A DNA stretch of 64,000 nt. Source: Elymus sibiricus. Taxonomy: Eukaryota; Streptophyta; Magnoliopsida; Poales; Poaceae. Made by a program: the position numbers and the translations under genes. The notes under the pieces are model-generated. The model was given only the letters and a program-made list of their open reading frames with translations. It was not told where the DNA came from and ran no database searches. Location of the stretch: contig CM077675.1 of NCBI GenBank assembly GCA_039707655.1, positions 415,833,162 to 415,897,161 of the forward strand. Direction: 5' to 3'. Each line of letters starts with the position of its first letter. The first letter of the stretch is position 1. Positions 35,126-46,778 of this stretch are shown here, piece after piece.

Positions 35126-36676
35126 TGATATCTCCAACATATCTATAATTTTTGATTGTTCCATGCTAATATATTATCATTCTAGGATACTTTTGGGGTC
35201 TTTATTTACCAATTTATAATATTTTTGAGCACTAACCTATTGACCTAGTGCCAGTTGCTGTTTTCTGCATGTTTTTCACTTTTCAGGTTTACATCACCAA
35301 ACGAAGTCCAATTGCCACGAAACTTTTTGATGATTTTTTTTGGACCAAAAGAAGACCTGGAAGCTTCAGAAGGAGGTCGGGAGCCGCACGAGGGCCCCAC
35401 AAGCCAACAGGGTGCGCCCTGGGGGCGCCTTGATGGCTTGTGCCTCCCTCGGGCGTCTCCCGACGCCCCTCTCTGGCTTATAAATTCTCATATATCTCAA
35501 AAACCCTAGAGGCAGTCCCGAAACTCTTTTTATGCTGCTGCAAGTCTCTGTTCCGTCGTGAGGCCATCTGGAGCTCCGTTCCGGCACCCTGACAGAGGGG
35601 GGATTGATCACGGAGGGCCTCTACATCAACCTTGCTGCCCTCATGATGATGTGTGAGTAGTTCACCACACACCTACAGGTCAATATCCAGTACCTAGATG
35701 GCAATCTCTCTATCTCTTGATCTTCAATACAATGCTCATCACATCTTCGCTTTGATCTATCCGATGTAATCCTATTGTGCGGTGTGTTTGTTGGGATCCG
35801 ATGAATTATGGGTTTATGTTCAGATTATTCATGAAAAGTATTTGAGTCACCTCTGAATATTAAGATTCTTATTTGCATGATCATTATAAATTCGTAATGC
35901 TCTTGGGTTTATTGATATGCTTTGGCCAAGTAGATTGATCTATCTTCAGTGGGAGTGGTGCGTTGTGGTAGGTTCAACCTGACGAGTTTCTATATCCCAG
36001 TGACAAAGTAAGGGACAAGATGCGTCTTTGTATTGTTGCTACTAAGGATAACACGATGGGGTTCATTCATATTGCTTGAATTTACTTTGTCTACATCATG
36101 TCATCGTTCTCCATGCATTTTCTGTTTTACTTAATACTCTAGATGCATGCTGGATAGCGGTCGATGAGTGGAGTAATAGTAATAGGTGCAGGCAGGAGTC
36201 AGCCTATTTGTTTATGGATGTGATGCCTATATACACATGATCATTTCCATGAAAATCGGATAACTATCCACTTTTCTATCAATTGCCCAACAGTAATTTG
36301 TTACCCACCGTATGCTGCCTACATGAGAGATGCCGCTAGGGAAAACTATGGCCCCGGGGTCTATTCACTTATATATTTACAAACACTACTATTACCTTGC
36401 TGCCTTTATTTACTTTTATTTTGTTTTGCAATTTACAATTATCTACACAACTAATTTGCTTGCAAATAACGAGATCAAGGGGATTGACAACCCTCTTGCC
36501 CACATTGGGTGCAAGTTGTTTGTTCTTTTGTGTGCAGCCGCTGAAGACGGTTGAGGATTGGTATTCCTATTGGTTCGATAAACCTTGGTTTCATAACTGA
36601 GGGAAATACTTACCCACTTTGTGCTGTGATAACCCGTTCCTCTTCACAGAAAACCCAACGCAAATCACGAGTATCA
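35126..36676 (+). repeat. A1 5' LTR
   Basis: 1551 bp, from TGATATCTCCAACATATC to AATCACGAGTATCA, followed 11 bp later by the PBS. It serves as the reference for finding what is missing in the split 3' LTR. Confidence 0.88.
35400..35486 (+). promoter_or_regulatory. A1 LTR core: U3 hairpin and TATA box
   Basis: A hairpin with outer stem CAAGCCA (35400-35406) and TGGCTTG (35434-35440) around GGGTGCGCCC...GGCGCC, then TATA-like CTTATAAATT at 35477-35486. Confidence 0.55.
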
Positions 36677-36687
36677 GGAAGGATTTC

Positions 36688-36705
36688 TGGCGCCGTTGCC
36701 GGGGA
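36688..36705 (+). other. A1 primer-binding site (tRNA-Asp type)
   Basis: TGGCGCCGTTGCCGGGGA is complementary to the 3' end of plant tRNA-Asp including CCA, the primer typical of Athila elements in grasses. Confidence 0.85.
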
Positions 36706-37059
36706 ATATCATCATCAACTATCAAGTAACTCCACACAAACTTTCATTCACGTGTTTATCTTTTTAGTTGCTGTTATATTTAGTTTGTCACATAAAAATC
36801 AAAAATACAAAAATATTTATCTTTGCTTGTTACTAGTTTACTTCTTCGCTTGCTAGTTTACTTGTCTTGCTTGTTGCTTTGCTTGTTCGGTCACCATGTC
36901 TCAAGATACTACTAAGTTGTGTGACTTCTCAAATACTAATAACAATGATTTTATTAGTACTCCCATACCACCCGCCACTAGTGCGGAGGCTTTTGATTAA
37001 TGCTACATTGCTAAATCTTGTCATGAAGGATCAATTTTCGGGAAGTCCTAATGAGGATC

Positions 37060-38630
37060 TGATACGTATCCAACGTATCTATAATTTTTGCTTGTTCCAT
37101 GCTGTTATATTATCATTCTTGGATGTTTTACAATCATTTTATAACAACTTTATATCATTTTTTGGGACTAACCTATTGACATAGTGCCAAAGTGCCAGTT
37201 GCTATTTTTGCTTGTGTTTTACTTCGCAGAATATCAGTACCAAACGGAGTCCAATCGCGACGAAACTTTTTGGAGATTTTTTCTGGACCAGAAGACACCC
37301 AGTGGGCCAAACAAGAGCCAGGAAGGTGCGCTGTGGAGAGCATAACCCACCAGGGCGCTCCAGGGGTCCCCGGCGCGCCCTAAAGGGTTGTGCCCTGCAT
37401 GGGGCCCCTCTGCACCGCCTCTGATGCCTATAAATTCCCAAATATTCGGAAAACCCTAGAGGAGTAGACGAAACACAATTCCAGCCGCCGCAAGTTCCAG
37501 AACCGCGAGATCCAATCTAAACACTATCACGGAGGGGTTCATCTTCTTCATAGGTGCCTCTCCGATGATGCGTGAGTAGTCCACCATAGACCTACGGGTC
37601 CGTAGGCAGTAGCTAGATGGCTTCTACTCTCTCTCTTATGATTCTCAATACAATGGTCTCTTGGAGATCTATTTGATGTAAACTTTTGCGGTGTGTTTGT
37701 TGGGATCCGATAAATTTTGAATTCATGATCAGTTTCTATCCATGAATATTATTTGAGTCTTCTTTGATCTCTTATATGCATGATTGCTTATAGCATCGTA
37801 TTTATTCTTCGAATCTTTGGTTTAGTTAGGCCAACTAGATCGATTTTTCTTGCCATGGGAAGAGGTGCTTTGTGATGGGATCGATCTTGCGGTGTTCTTT
37901 CCAAGTGACAGAAGGGGCAGCAAGACATGCATGTATCGTTGCTATTAAGGATAACAAGATGGGGTCTATTCCTACATGAATAGATCTTGTCTAAATCATG
38001 TCATCGTTCTTATTTCATTACTCGTTTTTTCCATGAACTTAATACACTAGATGCATGATGGATAGCGGTCGATGTGTGGAGTAATAGAGGTAGATGCAGG
38101 CAGGAGTCGGTCTACCTATCTTGGATGTGATGCCTTTATAAGGATCATCGCCTTGGATATCATCATGACTATTCGATTTTCTATCAATTGCCCAACAGTA
38201 ATTTGTTCACCCACCGTGCGCTATACTCATGAGAGAAGCCACTAGTGAACCCTACGGCCCCCGGGTCTACTTTTCCATCATATTGCTTTCTGATCTACGT
38301 TTTTGCATCTTTGTTTTCAGATCTACAAAACCAAAAACCAAAAAATATATTGCTGCATATTTACTCTTTTTATTTGTGTTCTTGAGAGATCTATCTCTCC
38401 TATCTATCACTACCTAATCTATCTTATTACCGTAGAGAGATTGACAACCTCTCTTTCGCGTCGGGTTGCAAGTATTTGTTGTTTGTGTGCAGGTGCTGCT
38501 TATTGGGTGGTGGTGATCCTCCTACTGGTTTGATAACCTTGGTTTCATAACTGAGGGAAATACTTACCGTCGCTGTGCTACATCATCCCTTCCTCTTTGG
38601 GATATACCGACGCAGTCTCAAGCCACGTCA
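37060..38630 (+). repeat. A2 5' LTR
   Basis: 1571 bp, from TGATACGTATCCAACGTATC to AGTCTCAAGCCACGTCA. It looks closely similar to the 3' LTR by eye, consistent with a fairly recent insertion. Confidence 0.9.
37341..37436 (+). promoter_or_regulatory. A2 5' LTR core: U3 hairpin and TATA box
   Basis: ATAACCCACCAGGGCGC pairs with GCGCGCCCTAAAGGGTTGTG (about 37341-37392). TATA box CTATAAATT is at 37428-37436. The stem is imperfect here compared with the 3' LTR. Confidence 0.55.
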
Positions 38631-38640
38631 AAGGAATTTC

Positions 38641-38658
38641 TCGCGCCGTTGCCGGGGA
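38641..38658 (+). other. A2 primer-binding site (tRNA-Asp type, one mismatch)
   Basis: TCGCGCCGTTGCCGGGGA differs from the tRNA-Asp complement TGGCGCCGTTGCCGGGGA at the second base. It lies 10 bp after the LTR. Confidence 0.8.
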
Positions 38659-38883
38659 GGAAGCGGTCTCTTCTACGTGCCTATCGTAGGCGCCGAGGGG
38701 ACTCCACCATCATCTACCAGGTTCCTAATCACAAATCTCATCTCCTTGCAATTACATTATTTGCCCTTTGCCTCTCGTTTCCCTCTCCCCCACTTCACCA
38801 ATTTGCCGTTTTATTCACCATCTTTTTCGTTTGCACTTTTCTTAGCGAATCTCTCCCTTGCTTGCAATCTTGTTTGCGTAGTC

Positions 38884-41800
38884 ATGATGACTCAAGAGAA
38901 CACCAAGTTGTGTGATTTTTCCAATACTAGTGCGGAGTCTTGTGATATTAATGCCGCTTTGTTGAATCTTGTCATGAAAGATCAATTTGCCGGTAATACT
39001 AATGAGGATGCCGCGTCCCATCTAAACACGTTTGTAGAATTGTGTGATATGCAAAAGAAAAAAGATGTGGACAATGATATTGTCAAGTTGAAACTATTTC
39101 CTTTTTCCGTGCGGGATCGTGCAAAAATTTGGTTTTCCTCTTTGCCTTGCAATAGTATCGATTCTTGGAATAAGTGCAAGGATGCTTTTATCACTAAGTA
39201 TTTTCCGCCCGCGAAAATTAGTTCCCTTAGGACGCAAATCATGAATTTTAAGCAACTTGAGCATGAGCATGTTGCACAATCTTGGGAAATAATGAAGTTG
39301 ATGCTAAGAAATTGTCCTACTCATGGTTTAAATCTTTGGATGATCATACAAATTTTTTATGCGGGATTGAATTTTGTCTCTAGAAATCTTTTAGATTCCG
39401 CCGCGGGTGGTACTTTTATGGAGATTACTTTGGGTGAAGCTACTAAATTTCTAGATAATATCATGGCTAATTATTCTCAATGGCATACCGAAAGAGCACC
39501 TACTAGTAAAAAAGTTAGTTCGGTAGAGGAAATTAGCACCTTGAGTGATAAAGTTGATGCTTTGATGAAATTGGTTGCTAGTAAAAATGCTCCTATTGAT
39601 ATTAATGATGTGCCTTTGTCTACTTTGATTGAGCAAAATAGTGATTCCGTAGATGTGAATTTTGTCTCTCGAAACAATTTCAATAACAATGCTTATAGAG
39701 GTAATTTTAATCCTAGGCCTTTTCCTAGAAATACCTCTAATAATTATGGTAATTCCTATGGTAATTCTTCTTACAATAATAATAGGAACACCTCTAATCT
39801 TGAGAGTAATATTAAAGAATTTATCAATGCGCAAAAGGCTTTCAATACTACGATAGAAGAAAAGTTGAATAAGATTGATGATATGTCTAGAAGCATTGAT
39901 AGAATTTCTCATGATGTTGAAAATCTCAAGTTGAAAGCTTTTGTGCCTAAGATTGATGAATCTATTAAATCTTTATATGTTTCTATGGATGAAAGTAAGA
40001 AAAGAACCACTATGCTTAGAGCTAAAAGAGAAACCTTAGAAAAATCGTTTTCTAGTGATTGCGTTCATAAGAAAGATGAAGATCTTAAAGTGATTGGTGT
40101 TTCTGTTGGAAATATGCCCTAGAGACAATAATAAAAGTGGTTATTATTATATTTCCTTGTTCATGATAAATGTTTATTATCCATGCTATAATTCTATTGA
40201 TTGGAAACACAAATACATGTGTGGATACATAGAAAACACTGTGTCCCTAGTGTGCCTCTAGTAGACTAGCTCGTTGATCAAAGATGGTCAAGATTCCCTA
40301 GCCATAGACATAAGATGTCATTTGATAACGGGATCACATTATTAGGAGAATGATGTGATGGACAAGACCCAAACTATGAACATAGCATATGATCGTGTCA
40401 GTTTATTGCTATAGTTTTCTGCATGTCAAGTATCTGTTCCTATGACCATGAGATCATGCAACTCACTGACACCGGAGGAATACCTAGTGTGTATCAAACG
40501 TCACAACGTAACTGGGTGACTATAAAGATGCTCTACAGGTATCTCCGAGGGTATCTGTTGAGTGGGCATGGATCAAGACTGGGATTTGTTACTCCGTGTG
40601 ACGGGGAGGTATCTCAGGGCCCACTCAGTAATACAACATCACAATAAGCCTTGCAAACAAAGTGACTAAAGAGTTAGCCACGGGATCTTGTATTACGGAA
40701 TGAGTAAAGAGACTTGGCGGTAACGAGATTGAACTAGGTATAGAGATACCGACGATCGAATCTCGAGCAAGTAACATACCGAAGAACAAAGGGAACAACA
40801 TACGGGATTTACTGAATCCTTGACATAGAGGTTCAACCGATAAAGATCTTCATAGAATATGTAGGAACCAATATGGGCATCCAGGTCCCGCTATTGGTTA
40901 TTGACCGTAGAGGTGTCTCGGTCATGTCTACATAGTTCTCGAACCCGCAGGGTCTGCACACTTAACGTTCGGTGACGTTTCGGTAGTACTGAGTTATGCA
41001 TGGTGGTGACCGAAGGTTGTTCGGAGTCTTGGATGAGATCCCGGACGTCACGAGGAGCTTCGGAATGGTCCGGAGGTAAATATTGATATATAGGAAGTCC
41101 CGTTTTGGTCTCCGGAAAAGTTTCGGGCACTTCCGGTAGTGTACCGGGAGTGACGAATGGGTACCGGGGGGTCCACCAAGTGGGGCCCACCCACCCCAAG
41201 GGTCACATGGGCCTAGGAGGTGGCGCACCAGCCCCTGGTGGGCTGGCCGGCCAGCCCCTAGGAGGCCCTTGTGCAAGGGGTGGGGAAGGGGCCAAGTGGG
41301 GAGGAGTCCTACTAGGATTCCACCTCCCTTATGGGAGGTGGACTCCTCCTCCTTGTGGTTTGGCCGACCCTAGGGGGAAACCCTAGGGCGCCAGCCCCTC
41401 CCCCTCCCTCCTATATATATTGGAGAGGAGAGAGGGCAGCCGCATCCCAAGCCACGGTGCAGCCCTCTCTCCCCCCAATAGATCGTCTCCTCCTCTAGAT
41501 AGATTCGACGGTGCTTGGCGAAGCCCTGCCGGATCAGCTCCACCACCACCGTCACCACGCCGTCGTGCTGCCGGAGTAATCATCTACCTCTCCGCTCCCT
41601 CTTGCTGGATCAAGAAGGCGGAGATCGTCATCGAGCTGTACGTGTGCTGAACGCGGAGGTGCCGTCCGTTCGGCGCTAGATCGGGACGGAACGTGATTGG
41701 ATTGCGGGACGACTTGTGATTTGGATCGCGAAGACGTTCGACTACATCAACCGTGTTTCTTAACGCTTCCCGCTTAGCTATCTACAAGGGTACGTAGATC

Positions 41801-42713
41801 CACTCTCCCTCTCGTAGATGCTCATCACCATGGATAGATCTTGCGTGTGCGTAGGATTTTTTTTGTTTCCATGCAACGTTCCCCAACAGTTTCTTCTATT
41901 GATTCCTTGTTTAGTAATGTTAAAATTGATAATGAAGGGACTGAAGTAGAGTCAACTTTATCTAGAAGGCGTCCCAATAATTTGGAGGGTGAAAATCTTG
42001 ATGAAAATTTTGCTAAAAGTGGGTTTGAAGAGGTCAAAACTTTAACTAGTGATGTGCCCATTATCTTGGATTGCAAAGACTTTAATTATGATAGTTGCTC
42101 TTTGATTGAATGTATTTCTTTGCTGCAATCCATGTTGAATTCACCCCATGCTTATGAGCAAAATAAAGCTTTTACTAAACATATCGTTGATGCCATGATG
42201 AAATCTTTTGAAGAAAAGTTGGAATTGGAGATTTCTATTCCTAGAAAATTACATGATGAGTGGGAATCTACCATTAAGGTCAATATTAAAAATTATGAAT
42301 GCTTTGCTTTGTGTGATTTGGGTGCTAGTGTTTCCACGATTCCGAAATCTCTTTGTGATGTGCTTGCTCTTACCAATATTGAAGAATGTTCTCTTAATTT
42401 GCACTTGGCGGATTCTACTATTAAAAAGCCTTTGGGAAGAATTAATGATGTTCTTATTCTTGCAAATAGGAACTATGTGCCTATTGATTTTATTGTGCTT
42501 GATATTGATTGCAGTCCGTCTTGTCCCATTATACTTGGTAGACCGTTTTTACGCACTATAGGTGCCGTGATTGATATGAAAGAAGGCAATATTTGTTTTC
42601 AATTTCCCTTGAGAAAGGGTATGGAACACTTCCCTAGAACAAGAATTGAGCCACCATATGAATCAATCATGAGGGCATCCTATGGATCCAAAACCAAAGA
42701 TGACAATACTTGA
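38884..42713 (+). CDS. A2 gag-protease, split by a solo LTR but otherwise open
   Basis: ATG at 38884 (MMTQENTKLCDF). The frame runs to 40103, is cut by the Angela LTR, and continues in the same frame from 41894 to the TGA at 42711-42713. Without the LTR and one TSD copy it would be 679 codons with no other stop. Domains in order: retrotransposon gag core at about residues 60-200 (FPFSVRDRAKIWFSSL, IFYAGLNFVSRNLLDSAAGG), an Asn-rich low-complexity region at about 255-300 with no CCHC knuckle, a coiled-coil-like segment, and a retropepsin-like domain with ALCDLGASVSTIP and CPIILGRPFLRTIGAVID. D-L-G instead of D-T-G is usual in the Athila lineage. Gag would form particles and the protease would mature them; polymerase must come from elsewhere. 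Confidence 0.88.
40104..41888 (+). repeat. Solo Angela-type LTR inside A2 gag
   Basis: 1785 bp, starting TGTTGGAAATATGCCCTAGA and ending TGCAACGTTCCCCAACA. Perfect TSD GTTTC (40099-40103 and 41889-41893). No internal domain remains, so it arose by LTR-LTR recombination. It is oriented opposite to the full Angela copy at 18421-27400. Confidence 0.92.
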
Positions 42714-42751
42714 ATCTATGTGTTATGCCTAGCTAGGGGCGTAAAACGATA

Positions 42752-42774
42752 GCGCTTGTTGGGAGGCAACCCAA
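42752..42774 (+). other. Conserved small hairpin after gag-protease (also at 48752-48774)
   Basis: TTGGGAGGCAACCCAA, preceded by GCGCTTG, is identical in A1 and A2 about 40 nt after the gag-protease stop codon. It can fold as TTGGG, AGGCAA loop, CCCAA. Confidence 0.6.
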
Positions 42775-43424
42775 TGAATAAATATTTTTTTTGCTTTTTC
42801 CTTTCTGTTTTTGAGTGTTGACACAATTATGCCTCTGTTATGATTGTGTTTTTATGGTTTATTTAGTGTTTGTGCCAAGTAAAGCCTTTAGGATGATTCA
42901 TAGGATGAGTAGAAGCGATGCTGAATCTGAAACAGAAACTTTCCGTCCAGTATATGAATTTTCATTTTTTGCTGGAACGTTATCTTGAGCTGAAATTTTA
43001 ACACAGTGTTTCTATACAAATTCCTTACGTTGTCCTAATTTTTCAGAATTTTAGAGTTATAGAAGTATGGGTAGAGTACAGATTACTACAGACTATTCTG
43101 TTTAAGACAGATTCTGTTTTCGTTGCATTGTGTGCTTGTTTTGATGAATCTATGGTTTTTATTGGGGGGTATAAGCCATGGTAAAGTTAAAATACAGTAG
43201 GTATAATGCAATAATAAAATATGAATGGGTTTTTAACAGTACCTAAAGTAGTGATTTGCTTTCTTATACTAACGGATCTCACGAAGATTTTGTTGAGTTT
43301 TGTGTGATTGAAGTTTTCAAGTTTTGGGTGTGATCACGATGGATGAAGGAATAAGGAGTGATAAAAGCCTAACCTTGGGGAGGCTACCGCATCGCCAAGA
43401 TATATCCAAAGAGAAACAAGCAAC

Positions 43425-43456
43425 TAAGCTTGGGGATGCCCCCGAGTGGCATTCCC
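43425..43456 (+). other. Internal PPT copy and hairpin in A2
   Basis: TAAGCTTGGGGATGC is identical to the true PPT at 45191-45205. GGGGATGCC (43432-43440) pairs with GGCATTCCC (43448-43456). A1 has the same arrangement at 49427-49457 with a perfect 9-bp stem. Confidence 0.65.
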
Positions 43457-43636
43457 TCTTTCTTCTAACGACCATCGGTATTTTACTTGGAGCTATATTT
43501 TTATTCGTCACATATCATGAGTTTTGCTTGGAGCGTCTTGTATCTTTGCTTGCTTTGTTTGTTAGTTTTTCCTTTGTATCCTTGCTGGACACACCCATTT
43601 GAGAGAGCCACAATCATGCTATGATTTGTTAGAATT

Positions 43637-43864
43637 GCTCTATGTGCTTCACTTAAACTTTTTGAGCTATAGAATTGCTCTAGTGCTTCACTTATATCTT
43701 TTTGAGCACGGTGTGCTTGGAATTTTTTGTAGAAATACTCTCATGCTTCACTTAGATTAATTTTAGAGTAGGTAAATTTTGAAGAAATCCTCTCATGCTT
43801 CACTTATACCTTTTTGAGAGATGAAATCTTTATGCTCATGTGCTTCACTTAAATTTGTTTGAGC
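43637..43864 (+). repeat. Array of five small stem-loops with a common TGCTTCACTTA loop
   Basis: Stems: GCTC/GAGC (43637-43667), GCTC/GAGC (43677-43707), TACTCT/AGAGTA (43736-43770), CTCTC/GAGAG (43790-43820), GCTCA/TGAGC (43834-43864). All loops carry TGCTTCACTTA. Stem sequence varies while pairing is kept. A1 has three similar units at about 49640-49774. Confidence 0.6.
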
Positions 43865-44254
43865 TTGCCAAAAAGCAATGACAATATACGAAACTAGTCC
43901 CAAAGTGATAGATATCCAAGGAGGATATAATAAAAACTTTCATGAAGATCATTGGACAAATAAAACTTGATTCCTTGTAATAGTTTTCAAACATGATGAT
44001 AGTAATATGTGAGTCATGTTAGTGAGTAATTATGCTTAGTAGGAATATTGGTATTAAGGTTTGTCATTCCCTATGCATGCACGAAAGTTAATAGTTATGC
44101 AATGAAGTTACATCCTACTTGTGGTGCATTATTCGGTGTTAGTTATGTTCAATGCTCACTTATGTGAATTTTCGTTTCTTGGTTTGGTTGCTTCTTAATC
44201 TTTTTGCTAGCCTCCATTTGTACTAAGTAGAAATACTACTTGTGCCTCCAAAAT

Positions 44255-44885
44255 CCTTAAACCAAGTTTTGCCTTATGAGTCCACTATACCTACCTATAT
44301 GCGGTATTTACATGCTGTTCCAAGCAAATTTGTATGTGCCATCTCTAAATTTTCAAAATAAATTTTCTCTTTTGTGTGCCTGTACCGCTCATGAAACGAT
44401 GGGGAGTGTCCATTATTTTTCCATGCTAGATGTGTTATTCCCAAGATGAGTGTTTATTCACTTGTCATTGCACGAGAGTGCGGCGGTAATAGGGATGCCC
44501 ATTCCCGAAATGAAAAAAGAAAAAATATTTACTTTTTGTTGTCAAATAATAAATTCCTTGGAAAGTGTTGGTATGGAAGGCAACCGTGGATACGGCCCGC
44601 CATGGAAAGTGAAAGTTTGGTGGAAAAAGGAATAAACTTTATTTTCTGTTTGGGAACCGCCTATGATATATCTAGCATGGAAAGTATTGTGACCTACTTT
44701 GTCGTTTTCGTTGACAGGAAAAGCATGCCACCCAAAATATTTTTTCTCTCACAATTTAAAACCTTGAGCTCTGGCACCTCTACAAATGCCTACTTCCCTC
44801 TGCGAAGGGCCTATCTATTTACTTTATGCAATTTTTATTTTTGCTTTGAGTCTCCATCTTCTCTTATAAGCACCAACTAGGGGGC
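44255..44885 (+). other. Non-coding block shared with A3 (copy in A2)
   Basis: Shared phrases in the same order as at 59280-59900 include GAGTCCACTATAYCTACC, TATATGCGGTATT, GATGAGTGTTTATTCACTTG, GGCGGTAATAGGGAT, TTGGGAACCGCC, GTTGACAGGAA and CTTCCCTCTGCGAAGGG. Length differences are not multiples of three, so conservation is not explained by a protein. A 144-codon open frame here (44446-44880) is broken in A3. Confidence 0.6.
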
Positions 44886-45167
44886 ACTATGATCGTACTT
44901 GAGCATTGGGCATAGCTAATATTTGAGTGTGTTTCATGAATGGATCAATGATTGAGCATGATGCGCTAGGGATAACTTTCTTTAGTGTTGATATTTTGAA
45001 GGACATGGTTGCTTGTTGACATGCTTGAGTATTGAAGTCATTATGTTAAAACTAGACTATTGCTTTGAATCATTTACAAGTCCAAATGTCCATGCTATAC
45101 AAAAGAAAAGAATATGATGAACATGTTAGGCAGCATTCCACATCAAAAAATTTGTATTTATCATTTA

Positions 45168-45205
45168 CCTACTCGAGGACGAGTAGGAATTAAGCTTGGG
45201 GATGC
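45168..45205 (+). other. A2 pre-PPT hairpin and polypurine tract
   Basis: CCTACTCG, loop AGGA, CGAGTAGG (45168-45187) is a perfect 8-bp hairpin. The PPT TAAGCTTGGGGATGC (45191-45205) abuts the 3' LTR. Confidence 0.75.
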
Positions 45206-46778
45206 TGATACGTCTCCAACGTATCTATAATTTTTGCTTGTTCCATGCTGTTATATTATCATTCTTGGATGTTTTACAATCATTTTATAACAACTTTATA
45301 TCATTTTTTTGGACTAACCTATTGACATAGTGCCAAAGTGCCAATTGCTGTTTTTGCTTGTTTTTTACTTCACAGAATATCAGTACCAAACGGAGTCCAA
45401 TCGTGACGAAACTTTTTGGAGATTTTTTCTGGACCAGAAGACACCCAGTGGGCCAAACAAGAGCCAGGAAGGTGGGTTGTGGAGAGCACAACCCACCAGG
45501 GCGCGCCAGGGGGCCCCCGGCGTGCCCTGATGGGTTGTGCCCTCCACGGGGCCCCTCTGCACCGCCTCTGATGCCTATAAATTCCCAAATATTCGGAAAA
45601 CACTAGAGGAGTCGACGGAACACAATTCCAGCCGCCGCAAATTCCAGAACTGCGAGATCCAATCTAAACACCATCACGGAGGGGTTCATCTTCTTCATAG
45701 GTGCCTCTCCGATGATGCGTGAGTAGTCCACCATAGACCTACGGGTCCGTAGGCAGTAGCTAGATGGCTTCTTCTCTCTCTCTTATGATTCTCAATACAA
45801 TGGTCTCTTGGAGATCTATTTGATGTAAACTTTTGCGGTGTGTTTGTTGGGATCCGATGAATTTTAAGTTCATGATTAGTTTCTATCCCTGAATATTATT
45901 TGAGTATTCTTTGATCTCTTATATGCATGATTGCTTATAGCATCGTATTTCTTCTTCGAATCTTTGGTTTAGTAAGGCCACTAGATCAATTTTTCTTGCC
46001 ATGGGAAGAGGTGCTTTGTGATGGGTTCGATCTTGCGGTGTTCTTTCCCAGTGACAGAAGGGGCAGCAAGACACGCATGTATCGTTGCTATTAAGGATAA
46101 CAAGATGGGGTCTATTCCTACATGAATATATCTTGTCTACATCATGTCATCGTTCTTATTGCATTACTCCGTTTTTACATGAACTTAATACACTAGATGC
46201 ATGCTGGATAGCGGTCGATGTGTGGAGTAATAGAGGTAGATGCAGGCAGGGGTCGGTCTATCTATCTTGGACGTGATGCCTATATAATGATCATCACCTT
46301 GGATATTGTCATGACTATTCGATTTTCTATCAATTGCCCAACAGTAATTTGTTCACCCACCGTGCGCTATACTCATGAGAGAAGCCACTAGTGAACCCTA
46401 CGCCCCCCGGGTCTACTTTTCCATCATATTGCTTTCCGATCTACGTTTTTCGCATCTTTGTTTTCAGATCTACAAAACCAAAAACCCAAAAATATATTGC
46501 TGCATATTTACTCTTTTTATTTGTGTTCTTGAGAGATCTATCTCTCATATCTATCACTACCTAATCTATCTTATTACCATAGAGAGATTGACAACCTCTC
46601 TTTCGCGTCGGGTTGCAAGTATTTGTTGTTTGTGTGCAGGTGCTGCTTATTGGGTGGTGGTGATCCTTCTACTGGTTCGATAACCTTGGTTTCATAACTG
46701 AGGGAAATACTTACCGTCACTGTGCTGCATCATCCCTTCCTCTTTGGGGAAATACCAACGCAGTCTCAAGCCACGTCA
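45206..46778 (+). repeat. A2 3' LTR
   Basis: 1573 bp, from TGATACGTCTCCAACGTATC to CTCAAGCCACGTCA, flanked by TSD GGATC. Confidence 0.9.
45487..45583 (+). promoter_or_regulatory. A2 3' LTR core: U3 hairpin and TATA box
   Basis: CACAACCCACCAGGGCGCGC on the left arm pairs with GGCGTGCCCTGATGGGTTGT on the right arm (45487-45539). TATA box CTATAAATT is at 45575-45583. Confidence 0.6.

Larger units (their letters stand above)
42714..45205 (+). other. A2 non-coding 3' internal region
   Basis: No gene is supported. It holds a conserved small hairpin just after gag-protease (42752-42774), an internal PPT copy (43425-43439) within a hairpin, a stem-loop array (43637-43864), a block of about 600 nt shared with A3 (44255-44885), and the pre-PPT hairpin with PPT (45168-45205). 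Confidence 0.7.
37060..46778 (+). mobile_element. A2: Athila-lineage element inserted in A1 gag
   Basis: 9719 bp. LTRs 37060-38630 and 45206-46778, with perfect TSD GGATC (37055-37059 and 46779-46783). The internal part holds a PBS, one gag-protease frame (interrupted only by a solo Angela LTR), and about 2.5 kb of structured non-coding DNA ending in a purine tract. There is no pol, so it is non-autonomous. It inserted into the gag gene of a related family. Confidence 0.92.

Noticed and set aside
44446..44880. 144-codon ORF in A2
   Set aside because: The homologous block in A3 is broken by stops and indels that are not multiples of three, so conservation is not at protein level.
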